A DNA stretch of 64,000 bases from Gigantopelta aegis (lineage: Eukaryota; Mollusca; Gastropoda; Neomphalida; Peltospiridae). A program made the position numbers and the translations under genes. A model generated the notes under the pieces. The model searched no databases and was not told the DNA's origin. It saw nothing but the letters and a program-made list of their open reading frames with translations. This document shows, one piece after another, positions 23,701-34,869 of this stretch. Every line of letters begins with the position of its first letter. Position 1 is the stretch's first letter. Location: positions 917,049 through 981,048 of the forward strand of contig NC_054701.1 of NCBI RefSeq assembly GCF_016097555.1. The letters run 5' to 3'.

Positions 23701-25041
23701 CTATAAACAGTCTTTCTGATCTCACCTGTACTTGTATGTCGTTAAACTATAAACAGTCTTTCTGATCTCACCTGTACTTGTATGTAGTTAAACTATAAAC
23801 AGTCTTTCTCATCTCACCTGTACTTGTATGTAGTTAACCTATAAACAGTCTTTCTGATCTCACCTGTACTTGTATGATGTTAACCTATAAACAGTCTTTC
23901 TGATCTCACCTGTACTTGTATGTAGTTAACCTATCTATGAACAGTCTTTCTCATCTCACCTGTACTTGTATGATGTTGACCTATAAACAGTCTTTCTGAT
24001 CTCACCTGTACTTGTATGTCGTTAAACTATGAACAGTCTTTCTGATCTCACCTGTACTTGTATGTAGTTAACCTATCTATGAACAGTCTTTCTGATCTCA
24101 CCTGTACTTGTATGATGTTAACCTATAAACAGTCTTTTTGATCTCACCTGTACTTGTATGTAGTTAACCTATCTATGAACAGTCTTTCTCATCTCACCTG
24201 TACTTGTATGTCGTTAAACTATAAACAGTCTTTCTGATCTCACCTGTACTTGTATGATGTTAACCTATAAACAGTCTTTTTGATCTCACCTGTACTTGTA
24301 TGTAGTTAACCTATCTATGAACAGTCTTTTTGATCTCACCTGTACTTGTATGTAGTTAAACTTTAAACAGTCTTTCTGATCTCACCTGTACTTGTATGTC
24401 GTTAAACTATAAACAGTCTTTCTCATCTCACCTGTACTTGTATGTAGTTAACCTATAAACAGTCTTTCTGATCTCACCTGTACTTGTATGTCGTTAAACT
24501 ATGAACAGTCTTTCTGATCTAACCTGTACTTGTATGTAGTTAACCTATCTATGAACAGTCTTTCTGATCTCACCTGTACTTGTATGATGTTAACCTATAA
24601 ACAGTCTTTTTGATCTCACCTGTACTTGTATGTAGTTAACCTATCTATGAACAGTCTTTCTCATCTCACCTGTACTTGTATGATGTTAACCTATAAACAG
24701 TCTTTCTGATCTCACCTGTACTTGTATGATGTTAACCTATAAACAGTCTTTCTGATCTCACCTGTACTTGTATGATGTTAACCTATAAACAGTCTTTCTG
24801 ATCTCACCTGTACTTGTATGTAGTTAACCTATCTATAAACAATCTTTCTGATCTCACCTGTACTTGTATGTAGTTAAACTTTAAACAGTCTTTCTGATCT
24901 CACCTGTACTTGTATGTCGTTAAACTATAAACAGTCTTTCTGATCTCACCTGTACTTGTATGTAGTTAAACTATAAACAGTCTTTCTCATCTCACCTGTA
25001 CTTGTATGTCGTTAACCTATAAACAGTCTTTTTGATCTCAC
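20710..25041. repeat. 46-50-bp array of about 90 units, each with the exon-F donor site
   Basis: On the minus strand the unit is GTGAGATCAGAAAGACTGTT, then TATAGGTTAACATCATACAA, then GTACAG (46 bp); a longer form has TCATAGATAGGTTAAC. Nearly every unit contains ACAAGTACAG|GTGAGATC, exactly the last ten bases of exon F plus its donor. Higher-order structure is visible: the rare variant AACTTTAAACAG recurs near 22045, 23650, 24360 and 24875 in the same neighbour order. Confidence 0.95.
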
Positions 25042-25329
25042 CTGTACTTGTAGCGGAAGTACTGTCCTCTGTTTTCGTTGTTTTCAGGGGAGACAACCTG
25101 TCATGTGTGTTGTCCGGTGTGAGAGTTGTGTTGTCTGTACTGCTGTTCACCCTCTTGTTAGACGGCTGGGGGGTCTGGGGGGTCATCTCACCACTGTTGT
25201 TGTCTTGGTTTTCCGTCAGCGGCTTGGTTCTGGGGGTTTTCCGCAGCTGCCGCTCACCAAGCCACGGTGAGGGTTTCTTCTCTTCATCTTCATCTATCTT
25301 CCTGGCCTTGTTTTCCTGGTTACGATTTT
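25042..25329 (-). CDS. Exon F of the W-motif protein gene
   Basis: The acceptor is TTTTATTTTAG and the donor AGTACAG|GTGAGATC; 288 nt, phase 1 in and out. It encodes ENRNQENKARKIDEDEEKKP, SPWLGERQLRKTPRTKPLTE, a Gln/Pro/Thr-rich part (MTPQTPQPSNKRV), TDNTTLTPDNTHDRLSPLKT and an end TSATSTG. The SPW-LGERQLRK segment is one more W module. The Ser/Thr-rich tail is probably disordered. The start joins the end of exon E (EIVMAQ) smoothly in charge and style. Confidence 0.85.
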
Positions 25330-25331
25330 CT

Positions 25332-25935
25332 AAAATAAAACATAATAATAATAATGATAATAATGATAATAATGAAAATAATAATAATAATAATCTTTAT
25401 TATTTTCAGAGGTAAATATATTAACAAGTGACTGGTTTCCCATGAAGATGTTTCTGACAAACGAACAATTTGCACTATTTGATATTTTATAAGCTGTGTA
25501 TAGTGGTTGCTAAATTACAAACGAATAATTTGCATTATTTGATATTTTATAAGATGTGTAGTGGTTGCTAAATTACAAACAAACAATTTGCACTACAAGG
25601 TATTTGATATTTTATAAGCTGTGTAGTGGTTGCTAAATTACAAAAATTCCCATCATGTTTATGCATCCTCCTTTTCCATTATTACATTTAGAATCAACAT
25701 AGTGAACACTCCTATCATGTTAATGCATTGCCCATTATTATATTTAGAAGCAACATAGTGAACACTCCTATCATGTTAATGCATTGCCCATTATTACATT
25801 TAGAATCAACATAGTGAACACTCCTATCATGTTAATGCATTGCCCATTATTACATTTAGAATCAACATAGTGAACACTCCTATCATGTTAATGCATTGCC
25901 CATTATTACATTTAGAATCAATGCACTGAGAATCA
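25332..25935. repeat. AAT microsatellite, then about 70-bp and 56-bp tandem repeats
   Basis: AATAATAATGATAAT repeats occupy 25341-25395. About three copies of a unit with AATTTGCATTATTTGATATT and GTGGTTGCTAAATTACAAA follow at 25450-25645. About four copies of a 56-bp unit starting TCAACATAGTGAACACTCCT follow at 25695-25925. All are in the intron between exons E and F. Confidence 0.85.
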
Positions 25936-26799
25936 GTTTGAAATTCACAAGCAGGAACTTGGTACAAATGTCAGCAATGTTGGCGCGTATAAAATCACTG
26001 AAGGCGTGACAGAGATAGATTCCATATTTGGGGTTTGATCCTGTGCCATCTTGCACTTCAGACAATCACAGTAGGTAGAATACAGCCAGACAATCTAATT
26101 TCTCATATAACTTTCACATTACCTTTATTCTGATGCATCAACAGTTATAGAAAACAGACAGAGCTAGAAATGTAAGACATATTTGTCCAAGATTAATGTA
26201 TAACATCTCTTTGTTTGAAATGCATTTGTCTTATATGTTTTTATCCAACATTTTCTCCACATCCTCTTGTCTCACCTTGCCTCATTTCCAGCTACTGACA
26301 GCCATGTACAATGTATTGTTCTTACGTCTATATTATCTTGACAACCTGTACAATACCAGTACTATATATAGTTTAGGTGAGATCACCATAGGCAGGGCAA
26401 TAAAGTAAAACAAACTAATAATTAACGCAATGATACAATTAGAAACATAATCAATACAGTTAGTAAGACAACAGAAAAGCTGAGGCAAACAACAAATAAA
26501 ACTTAGAATAATGCAAAATGAAGAAGAAAAAAAATGACTGAATGAAATAATAAGAATGTAATAAAATGAAAACAAACCTTGAGCAATGACAAGCTCAGCT
26601 GTTTTTTGTTTCTTCTGTGCTACTTTGAATAAAGCAAGAATGAAACAAATATGTAAATGAAAATAATGCAGTGAGCAAACCAATTAGGAATAATGAAAAA
26701 TGCAAGAGTTAAATCATAGAATAAAGGAATTAATAGTTCAGTTAATAAAATTATAAGTAAAGCAATGAAAAAAGGCAAAGCCAAGAATAAACTGAAGAG
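25936..26799. other. Intronic sequence without recognised elements
   Basis: AT-rich; the open frames here are short, hydrophobic and lack splice context. I see no gene or RNA. Confidence 0.4.
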
Positions 26800-27183
26800 A
26801 AACATAATGAATAAAGCAATGATAAAACAAAGACTAAAGCAATGATAAAACAAAGACTAAAGCAATGATAAAACAAAGAATAAAGCAATGATAAAACAAT
26901 GACTAAAGCAATGATAAAACAATGACTAAAGCAATGATAAAACAAAGAATAAAGCAATGATAAAACAAAGACTAAAGCAATGATAAAACAAAGAATAAAG
27001 CAATGATAAAACAAAGAATAAAGCAATGATAAAACAATGACTAAAGCAATGACAAAACAAAGACTAAAGCAATGATAAAACAAAGAATAAAGCAATGATA
27101 AAACAAAGAATAAAGCAATGATAAAACAAAGAATAAAGCAATGATAAAACAATGAGTTGAGCAATGACAAAACAATGAGTTGA
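26800..27183. repeat. 23-bp tandem array, about 16 copies
   Basis: The unit is CAATGATAAAACAAAGAATA plus AAG, alternating with CAATGACTAAAG forms. The array ends directly against a SINE at 27184. Confidence 0.9.
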
Positions 27184-27450
27184 GCAAGGAATGTTTGTTT
27201 AATGACACCTACGCACATTTTACACTATGGCCGTCCGATGTGTAAAATATGGTTATTTGACACTTGAATGAGAAAAAGAGAGGAAACCGACTGTCACTAC
27301 AAAGTGAGAGATTGTTTGTATGTACTTTGCCTTAGACAGGAGAATAAATACCAGTTGTGGGGCACTGGTTGGGGCAGGACAAAAATACAACTTTATAAAT
27401 GGTGATCCATCTTGAAACCCAGGTGCTCTACTACTGAGCAACAATAAGCA
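27184..27450 (-). mobile_element. Divergent tRNA-derived SINE
   Basis: The left end GTTTGTTTAATGACACCTACG is the tail region, and the body has GAGAGGAAACCGACTGTCAC. The right end, read in reverse, gives GTTGCTCAGTAGTAGAGCAC then CTGGGTTTCAAGATGGATCA, a clear tRNA-like A-box and B-box arrangement. It is older and more divergent than the three full SINEs in the window. Confidence 0.6.
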
Positions 27451-27599
27451 ATGAACAAAGGAATGTTAAAGTAATGAGTAATGCAATGTTGGTAACAAGG
27501 AAAAAACATTGAATAAAACAATCAGTTAACCAACAAATAAAGCCATGAGAAAACAATGAATAAATCAGTGAGTAAGGCAATGAGTAAATCCACAAGTAA

Positions 27600-28811
27600 A
27601 GAACGTTAACAAAGCAGAGACAACACAAACCTTGAGCCATGACGATACAAGTAAAGTAAAGAACGTTAACAAAGCAGAGACAACACAAACCTTGAGCCAT
27701 GACGATACAAGTAAAGTAAAGAACGTTAACAAAGCAGAGACAACACAAACCTTGAGCCATGACGATACAAGTAAAGGAAAGAACGTTAACAAAGCAGAGA
27801 CAACACAAACCTTGAGTCATGACGATACAAGTAAAGGAAAGAACGTTAACAAAGCAGAGACAACACAAACCTTGAGCCATGACGATACAAGTAAAGGTAA
27901 GAACGTTAACAAAGCAGAGACAACACAAACCTTGAGTCATGACGATACAAGTAAAGTAAAGCACGTTAACAAAGCAGAGACAACACAAATCTTGAGTCAT
28001 GACAATACAAGTAAAGTAAAGCACGTTAACAAAGCAGAGACAACACAAACCTTGAGTCATGACGATACAAGTAAAGGTAAGAACGTTAACAAAGCAGAGA
28101 CAACACAAACCTTGAGCCATGACGATACAAGTAAAGTAAAGAACGTTAACAAAGCAGAGACAACACAAACCTTGAGCCACGACGATACAAGGAAAGAATG
28201 TTAACAAAGCTGAGACAACACAAACCTTGAGCCATGACGATACAAGTAAAGTAAAGAACGTTAACAAAGCAGAGACAACACAAACCTTGAGCCATGACGA
28301 TACAAGGAAAGAACGTTAACAAAGCAGAGACAACACAAACCTTGAGCCATGACGATACAAGTAAAGTAAAGAACGTTAACAAAGCAGAGACAACACAAAC
28401 CTTGAGCCACGACGATACAAGTAAAGTAAAGAACGTTAACAAAGCAGAGACAACACAAACCTTGAGTCATGACGATACAAGTAAAGGTAAGAACGTTAAC
28501 AAAGCAGAGACAACACAAACCTTGAGCCATGACGATACAAGTAAAGAACGTTACAAAGCAGAGACAACACAAACCTTGAGTCATGACGATACAAGTAAAG
28601 TAAAGAACGTTAACAAAGCAGAGACAACACAAACCTTGAGCCATGACGATACAAGTAAAGAATGTTAACAAAGCAGAGACAACACAAACCTTGAGCCATG
28701 ACGATACAAGTAAAGTAAAGAACGTTAACAAAGCAGAGACCAACACAAACCTTGAGCCATGACGATACAAGTAAAGCAATGAATGTTAACAAAGCAGAGA
28801 CCAACACAAAC
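27600..28811. repeat. 60-bp array of about 20 units, each with the exon-E 3' end and donor
   Basis: On the minus strand the unit includes TATCGTCATGGCTCAAG followed by GTTTGTGTTGTCTCTGCTTT and GTTAACGTTC. Exon E ends GATCGTCATGGCTCAAG|GTTTGTG, so 16 exon bases plus the donor are in every copy. Units differ mainly in the presence of GTAAAGTAAA versus GTAAAGGTAA and a C/T in ATGGCTCAAG / ATGACTCAAG. The 20-codon repeat frames are artefacts. Confidence 0.95.
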
Positions 28812-29973
28812 CTTGAGCCATGACGATCTCGGCAGCCCTCTGTTTCTTTTCCTGGGCGGCTTTAAACCAGGCTGGCTTCTCGGGCTCCTGCTCCTGCAGC
28901 ATCTTACGGCTCAGGTCATCCGTACACTTGAGTTTCCGTGTCACCCACGCCGGCTGTCTGTCCACACCGTCACCCTTCACCTCACGCTGCTGGTGTTCTG
29001 TGAGAGACGCTTTCCACGCAGGCTTTACAACGTCAGCTTGTTGTGATGGTTTTACAATGTTAGCTTGTTGTGATGGTTTTACAACGTCAGCTTGTTGTGA
29101 TGGTTTTACAACGTCAGCTTGTTGTGATGGTTTTACAACGTCAGCTTGTTGTGATGGTTTTACAACCTCAGCTTTCTGTGAAGGTTTTACAACCTTGGAC
29201 TCTTGTGAAGGTTTTACAACCTCGGACTGTTGTGAAGGTTTTACAATCTCTGCTTTCTGTGAAGGTCTGACAAGCTCGGCTTGTTGTAGAGGTTTACAGG
29301 AGGACTCATCAAAGGAAACCTTACGTCCCGCAGTTTTAATCTGTTCTCCACTGACCTTGTGAGAAGATGTAGCATCACAGCGTGCTCCGTCAGAACTTGA
29401 TGAGCTGGTGCGAGGTTTGTGCCTCTGTTTGAAAGCAGTGGGAGAGAGAATGCCGTCAGTCAGTGCCTTGTCACTGGGACTCTGGTCTACTGCTGGTTTA
29501 TTGTGTGTTGATTCTTCAACCTGTTCAATTCTTGTCGCCAGTTCATTGAACTTGGTATCGAGCGATGCGTCAGAGGGAAGACATTTCCCCGCACTGAACT
29601 GATTCTGAGAATCTTTCTGGTCCTTTGAAACTCGTTTTGTCACAGTCCGGGGATGCACTTTTGGTTTTGTACCATTTGAGGAAGCGTTATTAGGTTTTGG
29701 TTTTTGTGAAGTGGAAACTGGTTTCAGTTTGGGAAAAATATTTTCGTTACCACTATGTTGGGATTCAAAAACAAGTTTAGGTTTGGAAGAACTCGAAGTA
29801 TCGTTGCTGGATTGTCTGACAACCGGTTTGAGTTTGGCCTTCATTTCGTTCTCACTTTGCGAGTTGTTATCATCGGCCTGGACAAGGTGGTTGTTTGTGT
29901 GATCAGTGAAACGACTCGTCTCTTTCTTCACACTGGAACCACCACCTGACTTCTTGGAGGATCCTGATAAAAC
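28812..29973 (-). CDS. Exon E (large) of the W-motif protein gene
   Basis: The acceptor is CTAATTGTAG and the donor GCTCAAG|GTTTGTG; 1162 nt, phase 0 in and 1 out, about 387 residues. It is Ser/Lys/Pro-rich and probably disordered, with an LKPV segment, a TVTKRVSKDQKDSQNQ stretch and a possible short helix TKFNELATRIEQVEEST. Then come ten 9-residue units of the form VKPSQQADV. The last unit grades into VKPAWKASL, followed by QPAWVTRKL and KPAWFKAAQEKKQRAAEIV: three W modules about 30 residues apart. There are no catalytic motifs. This is the most convincing coding block of the window because it is long, non-repetitive over most of its length and spliced in frame on both sides. Confidence 0.88.
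29028..29290 (-). repeat. 27-bp coding minisatellite inside exon E
   Basis: About ten in-frame copies of a 27-bp unit encode VKPSQQADV, VKPSQKAEV and VKPSQESKV. The central copies are nearly identical in DNA and the outer ones diverged. The C-terminal unit reads VKPAWKASL, so the repeat is in register with the first PAW motif. Confidence 0.9.
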
Positions 29974-31550
29974 CTACAATTAGATTAATCATAAATTTAC
30001 AGTGAAGATAGCAAGCAGGATAGCTGATACACCACACACAAAACAAAATGTGAAAAATAAAACTTAATTCTTTAAAGTGTACTTGATGAGACATGTAGTG
30101 ACATAAAATGAATGAAAGGAATAAAACAATGCCCCAAAAAGTTCAATTACTTTGTGTGACACTTAAACAAATCTGATAATCTATTTCTTATCTCTTCACA
30201 ATGTCAATAACATTCAATGAGATCAGTTACAAAGATGCTGAATGATGTCAATTTCCCAAACTGTGACTGCCGCAAGCTTGCAGCTGCTATACAGACTATA
30301 GTGGCATCAAGTGTGCAATAACAGTATTCAATGTATTGTTATGACTCACACCATAAAAATAGCGAGGTAAAATATGATATTTATTTAACCGTTTATTGTA
30401 AACAATGTCCATATAATATACAGTCAAGCACCTTTGTGTCTAACTTGTTGGAGTTGATATATCGCTTGTGTCGATATGACTGGCCAGTCCTGGCCAAAAC
30501 GTGTATTAACTATCAGGTTTTTATCTCAGTTGAGTCGATACATTTGAGTCGATATTATGTTTGTGTTGTTACATGTATATTTTTGGGTTCCAAAATAAAC
30601 TTTTATATGAAACAATATTTCTATTTGTCAATGTTAATATTATGTTAAAATAAATAAAATATTTAAAAAGGTCGATATGAATTACAAGATCTTAAATCAA
30701 TACCAGTATTGTGAGCATGTAACAAACCATCAAAAGAGTTGCCAACATTTGACTGTAAACACATGATTTGTACATACATTTACTGTAACAGTTCACATGT
30801 AAGATAATTATCTAAACCATTGAACAAGGTACCAAAATGGTCTTATTGAGCATAAAAAATTTGGGTATGACCCGGACAACTATGTTCCATCATCATACCT
30901 AACAGTGTGACTTCGGAGGAATATGCACGTGCTGACGACAGCCAAACACTTTACCAATACCTAACAGTGTGACTTCAGAGGAATATGCACGTGCTGACGA
31001 CAACCAAACACTTTACCACCTATGCTCGCAAGTCAGACGACATCATTGTCAAAGAGGTGTTAACTGCCCATGGCCCTGTGGTATCTGAAGTTGATGCAAG
31101 GATTGTCACGGAAAATGACGCGACGTCGATGTGTAAATGTTTTAGCTCTGTAGCTTTAATGCCATGAACCAATGGGTGACACACACTATTCCTAGACTTT
31201 ATGAATTAGGTGTGGAATTTTTAATTTGTTCTTCTACAAAACATTTGGTGTCACTGTATTTTGTTATTATAACTTTCTTATAAATTCAGGTTTGTTAAAA
31301 ACAAAATTTAGATTGTTCTAACATCCACAGTGATTTTAATTTTACAATTTATGAAATTTTAAAAGATGATTAACTTTGTTCAGAACATTCACAGCGGTAC
31401 AACAGACAAATTTTAATTTATTTTTCAAAGCATAACATTTTTTATTGGCTTAAATAAAAAATGGCGAACATAATACATTATTTTTATTCATAATATAGAC
31501 GATACCAAAATACACAAGAGTAATAATCTCTTTATCACATAATCTCATGC
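29974..31550. other. Intronic sequence between exons D and E
   Basis: Mostly unique AT-rich DNA. A tandem duplication of about 65 bp (CTAACAGTGTGACTTCGGAG with GGAATATGCACGTGCTGACG) lies at 30898-31020. The plus-strand frame at 30985-31167 overlaps the duplication and has no recognised motif or splice context. Confidence 0.45.
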
Positions 31551-31554
31551 TTAA

Positions 31555-32095
31555 AGGTAGACTAAACTCCAACAAGAGCCTTATGTGTTGGAAAAATGCA
31601 TACCCGGACCACCAACACATACTGACACTTTAACAAATGAAAAACGCGTAATTTTAGAATTAATAAAAAATCGTGATTATTCCTGCTAACTGGGGGCAGC
31701 CATTTTGTTTTGTTTTTGTGACGTCCGGTGATATAGCTTGGGGCGAAGTGACGTCAGCTCCAGGTCCAACTTCTCTATTATGCACAGTGTAAACAAATGC
31801 TCTAATTTACGACAAGGCGCTTCGCTTTCATCAACCTGACTTGTAAAACAACATAAATGACTTGATAGTATAATAAACTATTTAATTAAATATATTTCAA
31901 TTTGCATCAATATAACGAAATGGAGTTATAGTATTTTTTTCTTTTCAAAAATCCAAAGAAAAAATGCATATTACTAGGCCTATTGGTAGGATACGTTCGA
32001 GCAAAAACGACCACTCACGATACCCAAGTGATAATTTTCTTTTCTCTGGGACTACATAATTGTACAGTTTTGTGATTTTAGATGGGAAAGTCTAC
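31555..32095. mobile_element. TTAA-flanked MITE, 541 bp
   Basis: It is flanked by TTAA on both sides (31551-31554 and 32096-32099). The ends AGGTAGACTAAACTCC and (inverted) GTAGACTTTCCCATC share GTAGACT as a short terminal inverted repeat. There is no coding capacity. The target choice fits piggyBac or Kolobok derivatives. Confidence 0.5.
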
Positions 32096-32749
32096 TTAAT
32101 CAAGGGTTTTACAGAATTACTTACAGTAATAAAGCTGGTAAAGTCCATTACGATTTGAGGTTATCACACAATACCCTGTGATCTTAATAAAAGAGGCACG
32201 TCTTTTTAGTGTGTTTAGGCACAGTGTCTAGGGACCGTCTAAATATACACCTGCCAATCAAGAACCACAGGTACAGGCCACGGAAAGAAAATACCAATTA
32301 AGCAAGAAAACACTCCGACTATTATTTCAGTAAGTGGGTTAATTTATATACAAAATATAATACAGTTATTTCAACACTTTGACAATGGTGGTTTATTTTG
32401 TATTGAAAAATAAACCACATATACACATTACTGCGTTACTGGGATAGATATTATTGCAGAACATTGCGATGTATCCGCACAAATCAGGTATGTTTTGTTT
32501 CTTCAGTTCGAAGACTAATTCCTGATGTGACACGTTAGGTATTAAGTAACCACCAGCTCGCCAGAGGGCATATTCACTGGGATGGTACAAAATGGCTGCG
32601 CCCGTTATATATATAATAGCCATCACATTTAACCGTTTTATTAATTAACTATACGATTATACTTGTTGATATTAAGCAATAATGTGCATTATGTATCATT
32701 GAATATGCAAACCAGTCCAAAAGCCTTGCTTTAGCATTCTATTAATAAG

Positions 32750-33518
32750 CATGGGTGAAAGTGGAAAATTTTGAAAAACCTGAAAAAATTGCTGGGGTCC
32801 AGGGGCCCCTTAGGGCCCCAGTGGGTCCAGGGCAAAGCCCTGGCCAGGGGTTTCGGGGACCTGAGAATTAAGGAATTCAATGGGTTAAAATGCCTTTCCT
32901 GGGAATAAAAATGACTTTGAAAAAACAAACAAACCTGTCTTAAATAATCCTTCAGTATGACTAAATAATATTGATTTTCAAATATTTTTTTGTTTTCTCA
33001 TCAAACGTTTTATATCAGACATTTTTTCGAGTGATCCTAAAGCAATTAAAGACACGCTAATTCATTGGGTGGCTAAATCGAGCAAGCCAATCAAAAGTAT
33101 TGATTTAAACAAATGACAATGATGTATACAGGTCAGGAGCGTATTTGTTTTCTCGATCTCGTTTGACGGGACTGCAATTCGGTGTTTTCCGTTGAATGTT
33201 GATTGCACTGAGTCAGTTTTGCCGGAATCGAACGAAAGGATCGGGGATCTCCGTAAACAAAAAAATGCGCATCTACTGAAACGTACACGTATTAGATCGG
33301 GGGACTTTCTCGGAGTGAATCATAACTAAAAATAGGTGTGGAATCAGACTTTTTGTTGAACTTTGACAAATTATCTATCGAAAATCGGAGGAGTTGGGTG
33401 ATACCCCCTACCCCTCCCCTCTTAAAATCTCAACAGATTTACACGATTTAGAAAAACGACCCTTCGAGACCCACAAAAACTGCAAAATCTGGCATATGCC
33501 AGAAAACTTTCACCCATG
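32750..33518. mobile_element. Inverted-repeat element, 769 bp, with 6-bp target duplication
   Basis: It starts CATGGGTGAAAGT and ends ACTTTCACCCATG, a perfect 13-bp inverted repeat. AATAAG is present on both sides (32744-32749 and 33519-33524). The interior has a GGGGCC-rich palindromic patch near 32800-32850 (GGGGCCCCTTAGGGCCCC). No transposase frame was seen, so it is a non-autonomous DNA transposon of unknown superfamily. Confidence 0.65.
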
Positions 33519-33744
33519 AATAAGTGTTTTTGTAAACTGTATATGCAACTTTAATTCCAATCAGCCATTATTCAATATTCAAATAACATAAGAATATGTA
33601 ATATTTAACACAGTGCCTTTCATAATGGAAATGATGTCAAACTTCAATGACATCATTTTGCATATCCTTACATAAAAATGAACTAGTGTTTAACATTTTT
33701 TATTTTCTGAACGCTTAACAGCTTTCTGTGTAAAGTTGCTATTG

Positions 33745-34079
33745 AAATGTTTTTGTTTGTGTGTGTGTGCATGTATGCGTGTGTGCATGTGCATGTCTAT
33801 GCTATGTGTGTGTCTGTGTGTGTGCCTGTGTGTGTGCCTGTGTCTGTGTGTGTGTCTGTCTCTCTGTGTGTGTCTGTCTGTGTGTGTGCATGTGTGAGTG
33901 TGTGTGTGTCTGTGTGTGTGTGTCTGTGTGTGTGTGTGTATGTGTGTGTGTGAGTGCCTGAGTTAGTGTGTTTGTATGTGTGTGTGTGTCTGTGTGTGTC
34001 TGTGTGTGTGTGTCTGTGTGCGTGTCTGTGTGCGTACATGTGTGTGTGCGTGCGTGCGTGCATGTGTCTGTCTGTCTGT

Positions 34080-34156
<77 letters not shown>

Positions 34157-34398
34157 ACTGTCTGTGTGTGTTTGTGTACATGTGTGTGTGCGTGTGTCTG
34201 TCTGTGTGTCTGTCTGTGTGTGGGTGTGAGTGTTAGTGTGTGTGTGTCTGTGTGTGTGTGTCTGTGTGCGTGTGTGTTTGTGTGCTAGTGTGTCTGTGTG
34301 TGTGTGTGTGTCTGTGTTTGTGTCTCTGTGTGTGTGTGTGTGTTTGTGTACGAGTGTCTGTGTGTGTTAGTGTGTGTGTGTCTGTGTCTGTGTGTGTG

Positions 34399-34445
<47 letters not shown>

Positions 34446-34470
34446 TGTTTCTGTCTATGTCTATCTGTGT
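33745..34470. repeat. TG/CA microsatellite, about 0.7 kb
   Basis: TGTGTG runs are interrupted by TCTG, GTGC and TATG. It begins about ten bases downstream (minus strand) of the exon-D donor. Open frames over it are Cys/Val or Thr/His artefacts. Confidence 0.95.
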
Positions 34471-34479
34471 ATAACAAAC

Positions 34480-34652
34480 CTTTGATGTGTTGATCTGGTT
34501 GAGACTGGGAACGAAGGCACCAGGTGGCGCTCTTGGCTTGTTTATCTGACTGAGACTGGGAACAGCACTTCTAGCCGGGGACTTCGTCTGAGGTTTCTTA
34601 AACATTTCATCATTTTCGTCATCTTGAACCCCATTGGAAACAGGTTTTGGTT
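34480..34652 (-). CDS. Exon D of the W-motif protein gene
   Basis: The acceptor is TTTACTTCTTAG and the donor ACATCAAAG|GTTTGTTAT; 173 nt, phase 1 in and 0 out. It encodes EPKPVSNGVQDDENDEMFKK, PQTKSPARSAVPSLSQINKP and RAPPGAFVPSLNQINTSK. The internal duplication VPSLSQIN / VPSLNQIN (about 17 residues apart) marks a short linear motif used twice. The exon connects exon C (ending DST) to exon E (starting VLSGSSKK) without a frame conflict. Confidence 0.85.
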
Positions 34653-34869
34653 CTAAGAAGTAAAGATAGAATCACTCTATTTGTGGTGGAAATGTAGTTT
34701 CTCGTTTAGAATACAGATCTATGTAAATGTGGTGTTTTCACTTGTCCTCAAAATGGTCTCTTCCCAGGGGAAGATCCTCGATTTTGTAAAGGGTGAATAA
34801 CAAAATTCTCAAAAGGGCAATTTGTGTTTGTTGAAGGCAAATGAACCGAGCTTCCAAAGGCAGCAAGGT
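34653..34869. other. Short intronic stretch before the 50-bp array
   Basis: Contains the exon-D acceptor at its left end; otherwise unremarkable. Confidence 0.5.

Noticed and set aside
27431..28779. Hydrophobic and charged 20-residue repeat frames on both strands
   Set aside because: Translation of the intronic 60-bp array; the only real coding part nearby is exon E.
30985..31167. Plus-strand 60-codon frame (LTAHGPVVSEVDARIVTEND)
   Set aside because: Composition looks coding-like, but it starts inside a local duplication and lacks splice sites or a recognised family; perhaps a transposon remnant.
33747..34485. Cys/Val and Thr/His repeat frames
   Set aside because: TG/CA microsatellite.
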